From Trichobilharzia regenti (taxonomy: Eukaryota; Platyhelminthes; Trematoda; Strigeidida; Schistosomatidae), in NCBI GenBank assembly GCA_944472135.2, contig OX235262.1, forward strand, positions 38,429,804-38,493,803: a stretch of 64,000 nucleotides of DNA, read 5' to 3'. Every line of letters begins with the position of its first letter. The first letter of the stretch is position 1. The notes beneath the pieces are model-generated. The model saw nothing but the letters and a program-made list of their open reading frames with translations. It searched no databases and had not been told where the DNA came from. A program made the translations under genes and the position numbers. Positions 33,796 through 45,165 of this stretch are shown here, piece by piece.

Positions 33796-34637
33796 ACTGG
33801 GTAGTTGAGCTTTTCGACCTAAATTGTTTATGTCATCTTTTATAAAAATGTAAATGTTGAATTCTTTTCACTCACACTAAGTTAAATCACTATTCATTAG
33901 ACGCCATGTCGAGTGAACTTAACTAACATCTTTTCATATTTCATTTACTTACTAACAATTTTCGAGAGACTTACGTAATCAAATAATTTATGCAACCATT
34001 TCATCGAAAAACTTCGATCGGATTACAAATACAATGATTGGAATAATTCATATTTCACTAACTTAACATTTGGCTTCATCTCTATTCCATGATCATTTTG
34101 AATTTATTTTCAGACAATATTTTTCCTCCTATGTACTAAAATATGCTGAAACTGAAATAAAACTATTAACTGTTTGTATTTAGGCTGTGTGCAATTGACA
34201 AGATACTGATGAACTGAAATGGATTTATTTTGTCCTGGTACATGTGTTTATATTGTGGGGAATTCGTGTATATATATATATATATCTTCCCATTATTCGT
34301 TGTGTAAACGGCTTAATTGGATTACTGGTCTGCGTGAATTTCCATCCAACATGATGCATCATGTTTTCTCTAATTCTAATTGTTCAAGCCATCTAGTTAT
34401 GTAATGAAGTGGTAAGGTATAGCCATGGGTTTCCTTCAGTTAGCTTTCAAATTACTGCTGCTTTAAATAAGAGATTGATCTATGCTTCAGATTGCACAAT
34501 ACTGTGCTACATGATGTACTTAAGATTGATTTTTTACTTGAAGATCCTGGATGAGGAGGAAATATTGTGCAATGAACTACGCTGTGAAGTCTTTACACAG
34601 CGTAATTATTTTTTCCAGAATAAGACTATTATTGTTT
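33796..34637. other. No gene recognised; TA run at 34269-34285
   Basis: AT-rich. The 165-codon frame at 34409-34906 runs into the SINE-B at 34638 and is not a gene. Confidence 0.45.
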
Positions 34638-34868
34638 TTAATTTTGTTATGTTCCCAGTGGAACACAGGATTTCAAGCTACAGGCTTGAAGTTTCTGTAG
34701 CAGTGGTATATATTTTTACGGATAGGGTTGTAGGCCTCATGCTCAACTTTCACTCTTTACTAATCTTATTACTGGCGGAGCGAGGTTTTGGAGTGCGTCT
34801 TCCAGGGATTGAACCCCGGGCCACCTGCATGGTTGTCGATCATTATGCCATTGTGCCACAGACCCTAT
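34638..34868 (-). mobile_element. SINE-B copy
   Basis: The minus strand has head GTGGCACAATGGCATAATGA, B box GGTTCAATCCC, and 3' end ATCCTGTGTTCCACTGGGAA. Lies next to a SINE-A in the same orientation. Confidence 0.85.
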
Positions 34869-34896
34869 TATTATTACTACTATATACATATATTAT

Positions 34897-35072
34897 TATA
34901 GCTTGACTCCACACAGTAATTTTGATACAAGTGTGGAATTTTCAGCATGTGATATTGGTAGCCCAAATGTTGCAGGCCAACCATTGATATCAGGTGTGCG
35001 TCGGCTGGGAATCGAACCTCAGACCATGTGCATGGTCGGCGAGCTTTCTAACCGCTGTGCCACCGATACAGT
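34897..35072 (-). mobile_element. SINE-A copy
   Basis: The minus strand starts TATCGGTGGCACAGCGGTTA, B box GGTTCGATTCCC, then TGATATCAATGGTTGGCCTG, ending CAAGCTATA without a long A tail. Confidence 0.85.
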
Positions 35073-35839
35073 ACGCAGTAACTCTTTGAGGAGTATCTGA
35101 TGCATCACACGGAGACACAAAATACCTCTTATTGTACTGTAAGCTAATAGGTTGTTCCTCAAATACACATTCGAAAATTTGAAAAAATGAGGTTCTATAT
35201 AACCACTCCTTTCTAAAGCGTGAAATTTCAAAATTTGACCATAGTTTCATGAGTAACTGGTCGTATTGTCCAACTGATTACAACTTAATAAATTTAGGTT
35301 GATAATCTGTACTTTTTTGTTTGCTTATGCAAATTTGTTTTTTGAAACCAAATGCAAATTAATGGGAGACATACCTTCCAGTGATTTATCTCTTAGAATC
35401 CCGGAAAAGCCATCTCTTCGGGTTGTGTTTGAGAAGGTGGTCATGATTGAATTAATTGTACTTCACTAAGAAATTAATGAACAGTTGTCATGCGAATCTG
35501 TGTAGACAAAGTAATTTCTAGGATATACATATTTCTATTTTAATAATTCTGAAATTATCAAAAAAATATGAACTGTGAGTTTGCTAGTGTCTTTTGTTTT
35601 AAATATTTCAGAAAACCCAATTTTTTTTGTTTTAAGCGTTATGACCTAACAAGAGAAGGCACATAAAATCATTTCCATAATAAAGGAAATCAGTAACAAC
35701 TCTCTTGAGACGTTTAAAATTTCGGTCAATTGGTATTTGGGATCAATCAATTTCGTTGGATATAAATGAATGCTTTGTAAAAGAGATTGATACCCTTTGT
35801 TCATTCAAAAAACAGATCACTTATTGATAGAAGTTAAAA
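35073..35839. other. No feature recognised
   Basis: AT-rich, no coding or repeat match. Confidence 0.45.
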
Positions 35840-36055
35840 TTCACGGGTTAGCTATTGGATCGGGTCCCAGAGACTTGATGGTCTACGAGCTCGCCTTGTA
35901 ACCAGAAGGCCCTGAACTGGACCTCATGTGGTGGGTGCGAACTAACGAAGATTCCCAGACTGGGATGAAACAGCTGTGCAGCACTCCAAAGCTTCACAGT
36001 GGTTATGTAACTGATGTCAGCTTATGATGAAATCCTCCAACGGATCACTCATTGG
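35840..36055 (+). mobile_element. Sm-alpha-like retroposon copy
   Basis: tRNA-like head around GACTTGATGGTCTACGAGCT and a B-box-like CCTGAACTGGACCTC, then ACGAAGATTCCCAGACTGGG, where stem II has become TCCC/GGGA, then GATGAAACAGCTGTGCAGCA and the 3' CTTATGATGAAATCCTC block. Confidence 0.75.
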
Positions 36056-36944
36056 TCAAATTTTTCTGGAAGATATCTAGATGCATATTCAAGGACTGAT
36101 ATTAAACATTCATATTAGAAAAAGCTTCTTTTCCATCCTATTGAAGATAGCGAGACCTTTGTGAGGAAACTGGTAAGATAATGCTGAAAGTATAGTAAGT
36201 AATTTGATGATAGTTTTGAATAACTGAAATGTAAAAAATGATTACCGCTTTATCTTTTACAAAAATGTCGGTACCTGATTAGTGACTGAACTCTTGAACA
36301 CATGTTTAAATAAGTTATTCATGAGAATGAAAGGAAGAAATGAAGTTCCACAATGACCTTAATATAAATGAAGTATAACTGGTTTAAAGGAGGTATAGAA
36401 AATGATGGACATGTTAAACAAGAATAATGCGAGTATAATACTTATGGGAAGATTAAGCAAAGACGGTTAGGTAATGATGTGTCCATTAATAAATTACAAG
36501 TAAGAAACAAATGAAGAAAACAAGAAGTTCAGTGAAGTTATGCCTTCGGAAAGTTCATTGTCAGCAGATTTACACTTAAAATTATTTGCATTTTGATCTG
36601 TGACAATCAGTAACTTTCGATACTTTTTTTTTACTTTACGTGTTAACGGGTCATATGTTCCATGTAATGGCACAATTTTTATGAACAATGAAGATTATGC
36701 ATTCGAGAAGAATACTGGAGCCAGATGAATTAACACAAGGACAAAAACGGTTGTGTGATATGTTCTAACTGAAGCAAAAGAAGCCTGAAGACAATTTGCA
36801 GAGTGCACTACTAACAAATCTTTGATTACAGATGAAGGCAGTATATTATTTAGAGAATAACCAAGATCTTCGAGACATAATTTGTAGCGAATTGACTTGT
36901 TTCAAGTTTGATTAAAGATTGATACCAGTGAGACAAAGATCAGA
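36056..36944. other. No feature recognised
   Basis: AT-rich. The 64-codon minus-strand frame at 36688-36494 has no known motif. Confidence 0.45.
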
Positions 36945-37085
36945 AGGCTGGAGAGGACTGGAGGGCTATTTTATCCTAGTTCTGGACTCTTCATCAGTCC
37001 ATGCACCCACCGAGGGTCATACTCAGGACCCTCCGGTTGTAGAGTAAGCTCGTACACCATCTAGCTACTAGGACCCCATTCAATG
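36945..37085 (-). mobile_element. Sm-alpha-like retroposon copy
   Basis: Minus strand: tRNA-like head TAGCTAGATGGTGTACGAGC, then GGACTGATGAAGAGTCCAG, AACTAGGAT, AAAATAGC, and CAGTCCTCC. Stem I is GGACTG/CAGTCC, different from the 5617 copy but still fully paired. The 3' half is missing. Confidence 0.75.
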
Positions 37086-37339
37086 ACACATGGAAACTAA
37101 TATCTATCAATTTGTGATATAAATGCGATCAACAGACAATGTCATGGGTGGCTCTGATTTTCAGTCCTGAACGGGTGAACCCGACTTGTCACGACTTATT
37201 ACTAGAACTTCAGGAAACTTCATCTTTTGGCTAGTCGCTGGCGAGCATTAGATTAATTTTCAGGAGTTATTTACACAGCAATACACCCACTAACTGGGTA
37301 TTTATATGTTGCTTCTTGTGAGAAGAAACCAGCGTAAAG

Positions 37340-37480
37340 TATCATCCTGTGGTGCAAACATTCGATACCTGTGTCCCTATGTCTGAACCCCGTTGGGTGC
37401 TTACTGCCAAGGAGTCCCAGGCATAAAAGAAACAGCTGTAGACCACCCCTCGTTTTAATTGGTACCATGATAAAACGTGA
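37340..37480 (+). mobile_element. Sm-alpha-like retroposon copy, decayed
   Basis: TGCTTACTGCCAAGGAGTCC and AAGAAACAGCTGTAGACCA mark the hammerhead-like part. Both stems are damaged. Confidence 0.6.
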
Positions 37481-37617
37481 AATAAGCAAGATCATTATAA
37501 ATGAAAAGCTATAGGGAGCTTATTTCCACAAAAAAATTCAACTTTCTACGCATATATGATGGAAACAGATTAGATGTGAAAAGATAAGGCACACGTGAGT
37601 TTACACATTATTATATC

Positions 37618-39290
37618 CTTTAATTCCTAGAGGAACATACGGCTTCAGCTGCGCATCTCCATTGCCTTCGGCTTTCTGCCAACTTTTTCACCCCGTTCCA
37701 AGTCTGCCCACATGCTTGCATCTCCTCTTCCCATGACCTCTTCCAAGTCATCATCACATTGACAATCAACTCGCCGCTTCCCTTTAGGGTTCCACTCGAG
37801 TAATGGCTTGTCTAGTGATGTCACTTGATGGCGTGTTTTCTCAGAGTATGGCCAGCCAATCCATCTCCATTTCTTCCTGCTTATTTGTTGCACAATCGGT
37901 TCCTGGTTGGTTCGCCCATTGCCAGAGATCCCTGTTGCCGATCCTTTCTGGCCGGTCATCCAATCTTGAGTAATGAGCAAAGACAACTGTTAGTGAAGGT
38001 CTGAAGTTTGTTTGAGATGCTCTTTATGACGCCCAGTGACAGTCTCTGATCCATATAGTGCGTAGCACTGACTTCACATTGAAGTTGAAAATCCGGATCT
38101 GATTTTTCATGCTGAGTGCTGTTGACTTCCACACAGACTTGAGAGAAATGAAAGCCTGTCCTGCTTTTCCGATTCTGGCTTTGATATCCTCGTCAGTTCC
38201 ATCCTTCTGTAGTTAAAACGTTGTTTCCCAGGTAGGTGGGTAGGTAAAGGAGGTTGTTTCTTTCAGGTTCCTCCCATTTATACAGGCTGATTGTTGTCTG
38301 TTGTTGTCGTTGTTGCTGTTGGTGTTGGCCAGTAATCTTCATCACCTCTGTTTTATCTATGTTCACTTGAAGTCCTATCTTTGATGCTTCTTCTGCCAGC
38401 TTGTTGTTTTTCACTTGCATATCTTCCAGTTTGTCGGAAATCAGACATATATCGTCGGCGAAGTCCAGATTCTCCAAGTTCCCTTTTTGTGTGAGTCCAT
38501 TTTATGCCTGTTTCCTCTCTGTCCGGTTCGCTGTCTGTCGCATTATCCAATCTACTGGAATCAGGAAGATCAATGGTGATAGTAGACAGCCTTGCCTCAC
38601 TCCCGTCCTCCCTTCGAAGGATTCCGTAAGTTTCCTGTTGTGGATTACTTGGAGTTATGCAGCATTGTCGTATAACTGTTGGATGAGATGTATAATTGTC
38701 GATGGGACCCCGTAGTAGCAAAGTAGTTGCCAAAGACTACTCGATCGACGCTGTTGAAGGCCTTTTCAAAGTCGATGAAGTTGAGATAGAGAAGTGACTG
38801 CCATTCCAACTTTTGTTCAGTGACGATCCGTAGTGTAGCGATTTGATCAATACATGACTTGTTTCTCCTGAATCCAACCTGTTCCGGTCGAAGGTTTTCA
38901 TCCAGGTTGGCCTGTTTGATTCTCCCAGGATGATGCGGCTTAGTATTTTGCTTGGGATGAACAGGAGCATAGTTCCCGGCCAGTTTTTTGCATTGTTTTA
39001 AGTCTGTCTTGTTTCTTTGGCACTTTGAATGAGTGGCCTTCCTTCCAATCCTCAGGTACTTTACCCTCTTTCCACAGTAATGGCGTCATCAAGTCCGTCG
39101 TTGTCTCTGAGTCCATTTTCAATGCTTCTGCTGGGATTTCATCTGGTCCTGCTGCTTTTCCGGCTTTTAGCATCTTGAGTGCATTCAGGACTTCTGATTT
39201 CGTTGGGCGGTCGATGTTCACTGATAGTTCTGCTTCCGTTGTTGGTATTGTTGGGCGCGTTGTAGGTGGCACCGACAAATGTACACATTT
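37618..39290 (-). pseudogene. RTE-like LINE, 5'-truncated
   Basis: Minus strand. Starts in the finger region with VPPTTRPTIPTTEAELSVN, then LKMLKAGKAAGPDEIPAEAL and VPEDWKEG. After frameshifts come SRIILGESNRPTW and FDRNRLDSGETSHVL (the out-of-frame equivalent of RPEQAGFRRNK). Next are LDFADDICLISDKLEDMQVK with FADD intact, LQVNIDKTEVMKITGQ, and a C-terminal block with RKKWRWIGWPYSEKTRHQVT. The tail is AGCCGTATGTTCCTCTAGG. It is the same family as 9970-11515, without the SINE, so it gives the uninterrupted order. Confidence 0.85.
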
Positions 39291-41265
39291 ATTTATAGTT
39301 TGTAAATGACCTTAACCTGATCAGTATCTTATAATTAACTGAGTTGCATTCAGTGAATCCTAGAGAGATGAAGAAAGGAAGAATTTTCAGTTGAAATTTC
39401 ACGCAATAAAAGTCAATAATATGGCTCAGAGTTTTCCACTAAATACTACAACTGCAAATACACAGAATTACTGAGATGAGAATTACATCTCTTAAAGTGT
39501 AGGGCTCAAAGAAGCAATCGGTGAAGATGAAGTATCTTAATTTTCTGCTCCAACTTACACTGCTAATCCTTCTATTAGGAATATCACTTCAACTAATAAT
39601 TATCCAAAGTGTAAATGTTGATTTTAGTCCTTGATATGGCTAAATTGTGACAGTAGATGAGATGGAAAAATTTTCCTAAGGCTTTTAATAGCTACTGACA
39701 CTTTAACCTGTTAACTATAGATATGTACGCACAGAAACACATTGGGTGGATAGACAGAAAATAGATGCAATGGAAAAATTCTATTCCACTGGTTATTTGA
39801 TGGTTGGTTTATTCGCTTAAAAGAGAGATTGATTGGCATATTATTCAAATTATTATTATTTTCATTATTAACTCAGTAATAAACATCATATAATTATCTG
39901 CTATTTAAAACATTTCTGTATCCCCAACATTTTGATATAAGTTTGAGGGTATTTATTATTTTCGTGAGGGAATAATTGAATTATTTTTCAATGGGTTAAT
40001 GATTGACGTGATGACCACTTAGTATCAATACATGAAAATGCAAACGTCAACCTTACACGCATATGTAGTTTCATATCACTATTCTATCCGTGAATGTTGT
40101 ATGTGAGTATGGTCATTGGGAGTTAATAATGTCAGTTTAAGTTGGTGTAATTTGCCCTACATAACCATATGTATATATATCAACCAGTTTAATTTTGATT
40201 ACAACATAATTACAACTCTTGACATGTTCTTGAAATATTAGAAGACCTAAATATCACTTTTAGGTCATTATTTCATAATTAATCAGCCCTTATATTAATA
40301 GGGAAAACGTTGTTCCGGTTAAGTCAAACAATCAACAGAAATACTAGTTTTTGAAAGAGAATCTTTTTTCATTATTATGCAGAATTTATTGTAGAACTTG
40401 AAGAAGAAGCAGTCACAGGATAGAACTGACGATTAGCTGTCAGCTGCAGGAGGCTTGCCTTCTCTCACGTCTCACTTATCACACAGATGTGTTTTTATTC
40501 CAGTCCGTAGAAATATCTCGACTAACAACAAACGCTAGTATTCAAAATTTTTAAATGCAAAACGTCAATCATGAAGCAACCAATCTGTGAAATTAAGCTT
40601 TAAGACACAGAAATCGCTTTTCTATTTAAAACAATCACCGGTTACTAGTCCAACAGTGACGAATTTAGTCACCTCAGTTAGAAAGTGAACTTCTTGAAAG
40701 AAAGGCAAATTCAGCCTTTTTATTTATTAGTGTTTCTCCATTTTCCGTTAATCAAATGCGAACACAACACAAATTTCAGATGTGACTATTTAATCTAATT
40801 AAATGAAGAAAATTTATTGAGACATGTCGGTGAGCTGATATTAAAACTTTCAGCTTTTACTTTTCGAAGACCAAACTTGTAAACTTTGGTCAGGTATATT
40901 AACTCTTTCCATTTTGTTTCCACTTTTGTGGTTAGCTTACGCGATTTTTTGAAAGTAATGTCTGAAAATGTCTTCGATCTGGTATCCAAGCGCTTTATAT
41001 TTTTTTCTAGGTGTACTCATTCTGTATAAAGTCTTGTATTTGTTGATACTCATCGGTGCAGGTTGAACGCAGAATTGGATAAACTCACTCTGTCCCTAGA
41101 AAGTGAACCTACACTAATAGCTGCTTAAGTCAGAGACTGTAAGAAGACAAATTCAGTGTAGCACAGCATTATTTTTTGTGAATTAGTTAAAAATTGGAGC
41201 TTCTGCTTCTTCTGCAGTGCACATAGAAGAGAATGTTTGGAATTCAGCGTGAAGGCGAAAATTAT
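39291..41265. other. No feature recognised
   Basis: About 2 kb of AT-rich DNA with no coding motif or repeat match. Confidence 0.5.
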
Positions 41266-41445
41266 TCAACGTCGGTGGGACAGGGTTATGAAACTCGCCG
41301 ATCATACACATGGTCTGGGGTTCGATCCCCTGCCGACTCACACCTGATACCAATGGTCGGCTTGCTACTGATATCACATGCTAAAAATTCCACACCTGTA
41401 ACAAAAAATACTGTTTGGAATCAAGCTGTAATCAAGAAAAATACT
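41266..41445 (+). mobile_element. SINE-A copy
   Basis: Head CGTCGGTGGGACAGGGTTAT, B box GGTTCGATCCC, then CTGATACCAATGGTCGGC, ending CAAGCTGTAATCAAG. Lacks the A-rich tail and has a deletion in the body. Confidence 0.85.
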
Positions 41446-41564
41446 TCTCATTGTAGTGTTTCATTATAAACTCTTAGTTATTACATCTGCATCTGAACTA
41501 TGAAGTTTCGGAAATTGCTTTCAGAATAAGAGAACGAAATTCAGACCAATGGTATGCTATATTT

Positions 41565-41795
41565 TAGATGAAAGGGCTGTTCAGACTGAATTACGAGGTT
41601 ATTTACCAGTGCTCTGCTGGCCGATTTAAAATAATTTATCTAAATAACTGTGATAGTATTTATTTCCATTTTAACTGGATTTATTATGAACAATAAATTG
41701 TAGCCGAAATGTCATTTACTAAATAATACCGTTTCAGTACGGATACATCCAATGAACAAATTAATACGGACTCGATATAACTCTGCTAGTAATTA
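41565..41795 (+). mobile_element. Decayed PLE-D 3' end
   Basis: TTATTATGAACAATAAATTG and CCGAAATGTCATTTAC, then AATAATACCGTTTCAGTACG and ATACATCCAATGAACAA, follow the PLE-D tail at 26296-26400 in order. Confidence 0.6.
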
Positions 41796-41924
41796 CTAAA
41801 TACATTCATCCTTAGTGGATCAATAGACATTGTACAGACTAAAAATTGAAGTAAATGACATCACCCACTGGCTGAATTATGGGAATTATTATAGTTTGAA
41901 TTGAATTTTTGATTTTCCCATCGA

Positions 41925-42062
41925 TTGTTTGGACCTCATGCCTTCACTGTTTAGCAGTCTTATTACCGGCATAGCAAGGTTTTGGAGTGCGTCGGCCGGG
42001 GATCGTATCCAAGCCACCTGCATAGCTGACGAGCATTCTGCAGCTGTGTCAGCGATGCACAC
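41925..42062 (-). mobile_element. SINE-B copy, 3' end missing
   Basis: Minus-strand head CATCGCTGACACAGCTGCAG, then GGATACGATCCCCGG and CGCACTCCAAAACC. Its head forms the outer end of the right arm of the inverted duplication. Confidence 0.75.
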
Positions 42063-43189
42063 TAGCACTACTTTTATTTTCTGCCTAGTATAGAACACTG
42101 AGACCAAAAATTATTCATCGTAAACATTCACAGGGAAACTCATTCTTTTCACTGAAATAATATATATATATATATAATGCATATTCTTCTAAGAAACAAT
42201 ATATTTTAACGAAAATTGTTACTATTTTCAAATTTTCATTGTACTCATTGTTGGAATCCTACTTCAGGAGACTAGAATTGGTTGGGAGCAGTGTCTCATC
42301 TTTAGGGATATCAGTAAATCTGTAAATTAAGCCCCAGGTTACCGGACCAACCAACAGTTATCAGCCAATTTCGTTTTCTACAGCACTGATATCCACTCAC
42401 CTCTAAGTCGTTATACATTTATTTCAGTTGAGAGTGTAGGTCATCACCTTTTAGGCAAGTTAGAAGCTTCTTAATACAAGTCAAAATGAAATTTGAAAAT
42501 ACAATTTACTATCTCTTTCGCTACCTATATGGTGCTTAAGCGGCGATGACTGCTTGTGCGTTTTTCAAAGTGAAATTGGCTCACTGAATAGCTGAAGTTG
42601 AATGGTGCAGATCCCTTCACAAGACAGTACAAGACCATAGATGTGAATCAGAGACCAATGGATAAGCTTACTTTCATAATAACTTCTCAGTCTTACACTT
42701 TGATAGGAATACTGACGACTCACTTCGAAATACTGTTCGGTGAAGAATGACTTGAAGTAAATATTTGTGATAGGGTGGTGAAAATATTAACACTTCACAT
42801 CCCACTCACAATGGAGGGAGATTGTTAAGTTTTAAATCCTTACTAATGCTGTTATATTATCAGAAATATCCTATGTTTTCTTTAGCTCAGTCATGACATG
42901 TAAGATTTTTGTCTGTTTCCACACTCTACTTTACCTAGAAACCATAAATGAGATGTGCGTCTATCAAATTTAAACCTGTGTCACAATCAAGTCATTGTCC
43001 TTTCAACAGAAAATCTCCTCAGGTCAACGAAACGTAAGATGTTAGACGAAGTAAAAGTGAAAATTGATGAATTGTATGAAGCTGATATCTACCTCTATAT
43101 GTTCAGCGGTTTTCACTAATTGCCTTTTTAACTAGTCACATTGTTAATCACTGTAACCGAAAATGAGTAAGAACTACCAGTTTGGTTAT

Positions 43190-43545
43190 AGGATTTCATC
43201 ATGAGCTGATATCGGTTAGAGAAGCATTGGAAAACCCGGTGGGTGCTTACTGATGAAGAGCTACAAACTAGGAGGAAACAGATGTCTAGCAATCTCTGCA
43301 AGGTTTTCCAATGATTTTTTTTTTGATTTACAGCTTGATTCCACACTGTTTTTTCGGTACAAGTATGGAATTTTCAGCATGGATATCGGTAGCCCAAATT
43401 TCGCAGGCCGACCATAGATATCAGATGTGCGTCGGTGCGCGCTCGAACCCCGGACCATGTGCATGGTCGGCGAGAGTCCTAACCATTGTGCCACCGACGC
43501 ACCGATGACGGCTGATGATGAAATCCCGTAACTAATCAATCTAAT
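43190..43545. mobile_element. Sm-alpha-like fold-back, interrupted by SINE-A
   Basis: Counterpart of 22762-22930. The plus strand reads GCTTACTGATGAAGAGC, then GAGGAAACAGATGTCTAGCA, and the second half resumes after the SINE at GATGACGGCTGATGATGAAA. Confidence 0.7.
43311..43503 (-). mobile_element. SINE-A copy inside the right arm
   Basis: Complete minus-strand copy with a T-run (its A tail) at 43311-43327. Against the left arm, about ten target bases (GTTCTCTAAC) are missing at the insertion and no duplication is seen. Confidence 0.9.
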
Positions 43546-43652
43546 CCCTACAAACGAGTACTGAAGCTTTCTATTTCTTTAACACCAAACACTTAAAATT
43601 TTCTAAGGTTAAAATGAGCTGAGTATAACGGGATTGCACTTCTCAATCAATA

Positions 43653-43842
43653 CCATAAGTTTGATCAGGCTGCAAACATGAATGGGGATTCTAAATGAAG
43701 GCATTTGTTACTCTTTTAAAATTCCATCTCACAAACTTGAGAATGTTGTCTCATTCATTCATAATCCTTCAATAATTCATATTGGTCACTGTGTCTAAGG
43801 CGTATGAGTGAATTTTCATTCTCTCTTCGATAGAACTTTTTT
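43653..43842. other. No feature recognised
   Basis: Short AT-rich spacer. Confidence 0.4.
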
Positions 43843-43945
43843 TCTTCACATTCCCCTGTGGAACATAGGGCTTCAAGCTGGTGGCTTGAAGTCTATGCAG
43901 CAGTTTTATTTTACAGGATGTGGTTGCTAGCCTCACGGAATTCTT
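43843..43945 (-). mobile_element. SINE-B, 3' half
   Basis: Minus strand: GAGGCTAGCAACCACATCC, then GCCACCAGCTTGAAGCCCTA and TGTTCCACAGGGGAATG. The tRNA-like head is lost. Confidence 0.8.
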
Positions 43946-44140
43946 ATACCACAAGCTTATCTTAGATAAGTTAGTAGATATAACGTCACTACTCTATCAG
44001 AGAAGGATTTACATATCCGTCCTTTTCTGTCTCGTTTACGGTTTTGTAGATTATTATATTTCGATATGATAGAGAAGATTTGTATCTCAGGTGGATGATT
44101 TTGATGCGGCTGTTTTCTCTGAGCTGAATAGTTAGTTTAC

Positions 44141-44180
44141 GGAGCTTTCATCACCCTACTAGGTGACATCTTCAGAGTAT
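44141..44180 (-). ncRNA. Hammerhead-like element in PLE-B 3' region
   Basis: The complement reads CTCTGAAGATGTCACC, loop TAGTA, GGGTGATGAAAGCTCC: the CUGANGA core, stem II GUCACC/GGGUGAU and the GAAA core. It lies about 40 bases after the endonuclease stop. A complete three-stem fold was not traced. Confidence 0.6.
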
Positions 44181-44219
44181 ACTTCCATTTGAAGTGAGCT
44201 TTCAGATTTCTCCATGAGT

Positions 44220-44645
44220 TTATAATTCATCTCTCCTGATGGGTGACCTTGGACGTGACTGATTGTTTTTGTGTGTTTTCACACTTTCTAGGTTACTTGT
44301 ATTGGAACTGATTGTTTCTTTGGCTTGAACTTTGACCCTTTGTGTGTGAAGTTTCTTTCTTATCGGTTGATAAATTTTGTCTATCTCGATGTGTCTATTG
44401 ATTAATGATTCACTGGAATGCCAAGCTTCTAAAAATCCTCTAGCACTCTTGGTGTTGTTTCCTCTGTCTAATATTTGAACGTTGTCCCAGTCGAATTGAT
44501 GTCCGTGGTTGTCTGTATGTAGTGATGTGAGGGAGTGGATATCATGTCTTTTGACAGCTAGCTTATGTTCGTGGATACGAAGACGAAGGGGACTTCCACT
44601 TTGGCCAATGTAACAACTTCGGCAAACTAGACAAAGGAGCTCCAT
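44220..44645 (-). pseudogene. PLE-B GIY-YIG endonuclease fragment, frame open
   Basis: Reads CRSCYIGQSGSPLRLRIHEH with YIG and the downstream Arg, then KLAVKRHDIHSL, RGFLEAWHSSESLINRHIEI and YQPIRKKL. The domain is largely intact over 141 codons, but it begins abruptly where PLE-A sequence of opposite orientation starts. The RT is absent, so this is a fragment. Confidence 0.85.
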
Positions 44646-45165
44646 TTATGTGTTCAGAAAGAAGCAGTTATTAGTCTTTCTTTACCCTGGTAACTGGATG
44701 TCTCTATTCTCTCATCTGATAACGTAATCTTTGTCTTTAACCTCACCTCCCTTTTATAATGTGTATTTCGCTTGTCTCTTGTTTCTACGATGTGAGTTCA
44801 ACTCTATACATTAGTACCTAATTTATTAGTCATTCTGCATCTAACGCATTTCTCGTCTTTACTTCATAACTCGTTTACCATTATGTGCATACATTTATTA
44901 TGTTTAAACTTGAACTGCCTTTGTGAAAACTATATAAGCGCAATTTTCTGAGCACTGTTTACTAATTGTGGAACTTTCTGTCAACTGACAACATGTAAAA
45001 TTTGCAAGTATGTTAAAACATTTCTGTACGTAAACTTCATAATTTATTTAGACTGCAAGCAGATGATGAGAAGCCAATGAAATAAATGATGGTACCATAT
45101 TATTCTGCACAAACCACTGTTCTTCTTGCTTTATTCAACGAAGAGTACTGAATCAGATTATATCA
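44640..45165 (+). pseudogene. PLE-A C-terminus and 3' untranslated end
   Basis: CVQKEAVISLSLPW and stop at 44693 match the end of the copy at 54540-54983. The 3' part follows to AAATGATGGTACCATATTAT and TTCTTGCTTTATTCAA at about 45150, as at 55225-55275. Confidence 0.8.

Larger units (their letters stand above)
42008..43652 (-). repeat. Right arm of the 1.45-kb inverted duplication
   Basis: Complement of 22632-24092, plus a SINE-A at 43311-43503 that the left arm lacks. Subtracting the SINE, both arms have nearly the same length. The inner sequences between the arms are unrelated, and the arms are 18 kb apart. Confidence 0.85.

Noticed and set aside
34409..34906. A 165-codon open frame
   Set aside because: Its second half is the antisense of a SINE-B, and the first half has no known motif.
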